DNA from: Tanypteryx hageni
Lineage: Eukaryota > Arthropoda > Insecta > Odonata > Petaluridae
Length of the DNA: 64,000 nt
Assembly: GCA_028673005.1 (NCBI GenBank)
Contig: CM054112.1
Span: 192,871,518 to 192,935,517, forward strand
Direction of reading: 5' to 3'
Shown in pieces: positions 63,775 through 64,000 of this stretch. Position numbers and translations under genes: made by a program. Position 1 is the first letter of the stretch, and each line of letters begins with the position of its first letter. The notes under the pieces were generated by a model. The model was not told the origin of the DNA, searched no databases, and worked only from the letters and a program-made list of their open reading frames with translations.

Positions 63775-63905
63775 TCTTCGGTACACACAGACATCATCGA
63801 GAAAATAGTCAAAACGTGTTCAGGGGACCTCAAAACGTGTATTTCCGTTGAAATCTCGAAGTCGATTTTTTTCATGAATACAATACTTTCCCCTATACTA
63901 CGTAT
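63775..63905 (-). repeat. Dispersed repeat family R, copy 2, distal block
   Basis: Minus strand 63905-63780 matches 22045-22160 on the plus strand, including the 31-codon frame ([20 protein letters not shown] then [10 protein letters not shown], continuing SMMSVCTEDY). In this copy the block precedes the 62640-63010 block; in copy 1 it follows. Confidence 0.7.
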
Positions 63906-64000
63906 ATGGAGAAAGTAAAAAAGTGAATTTTTTGCTCTTTTCAACAATGAAAATCTTTAAATACTATGGCAACCATGCCGACGCTTTTAAAGGGATCTGA

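Overview
This is eukaryotic, AT-rich DNA, most likely from an insect or another arthropod with a large, transposon-filled genome. The evidence is spliceosomal introns of 6 to 18 kb, DNA transposons of animal type (piggyBac, hAT, mariner, pogo/Tigger) and an animal-type DHHC protein. I cannot name the species.

Almost the whole window is one host gene on the minus strand: a DHHC-type protein S-acyltransferase of the ZDHHC2/15/20 clade. Seven coding exons run from the ATG at 61939 down to a stop at 1080. They join without a frame break (142+95+121+224+130+127+502 nt, 446 residues). The exons supply, in order, TM1, TM2, a cytosolic linker, the zinc-binding DHHC domain with TM3, TM4 with a TTxE-like motif, the PaCCT motif, and an acidic low-complexity tail. 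No other host gene was found. The region above 61940 is the presumed promoter and 5' side.

The introns are packed with DNA transposons, many delimited to the base by terminal inverted repeats (TIRs) and target-site duplications (TSDs). Intron 6 (1582-19229) holds a piggyBac relic, a 22-bp-stem hairpin, several hAT MITEs, a LINE fragment, a foldback element and three copies of one TTAA-flanked family. Intron 5 (19357-25640) has a dispersed repeat, a piggyBac element with a mariner MITE inside it and a pogo transposase relic. Intron 4 (25771-37446) has a 520-bp palindrome, three piggyBac elements (one carrying a hAT MITE) and a Tigger-like element. Intron 3 (37671-46717) contains a four-level nest: Tigger-like, then a TA-flanked TIR element, then a Helitron/INE-like repeat, then a hAT with a perfect 8-bp TSD. 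It also has a Tigger relic. Intron 2 (46839-61422) has a dead mariner, a nearly complete piggyBac (49923-53677) and several pogo/Tigger elements. Intron 1 is only 280 bp.

All transposases seen are broken or deleted. The most complete are the piggyBac at 51804-53466 (two stops and a 26-bp deletion) and the hAT ORF at 40177-41268. The observations most worth a second look are: a piggyBac copy whose missing left end is replaced by a 49-bp copy of the flank; two copies of a dispersed repeat whose differences in a 31-codon stretch all fall at codon position 3; the four-level nest; short palindromes just inside the TIRs of many different piggyBac families; and several long hairpins in introns.
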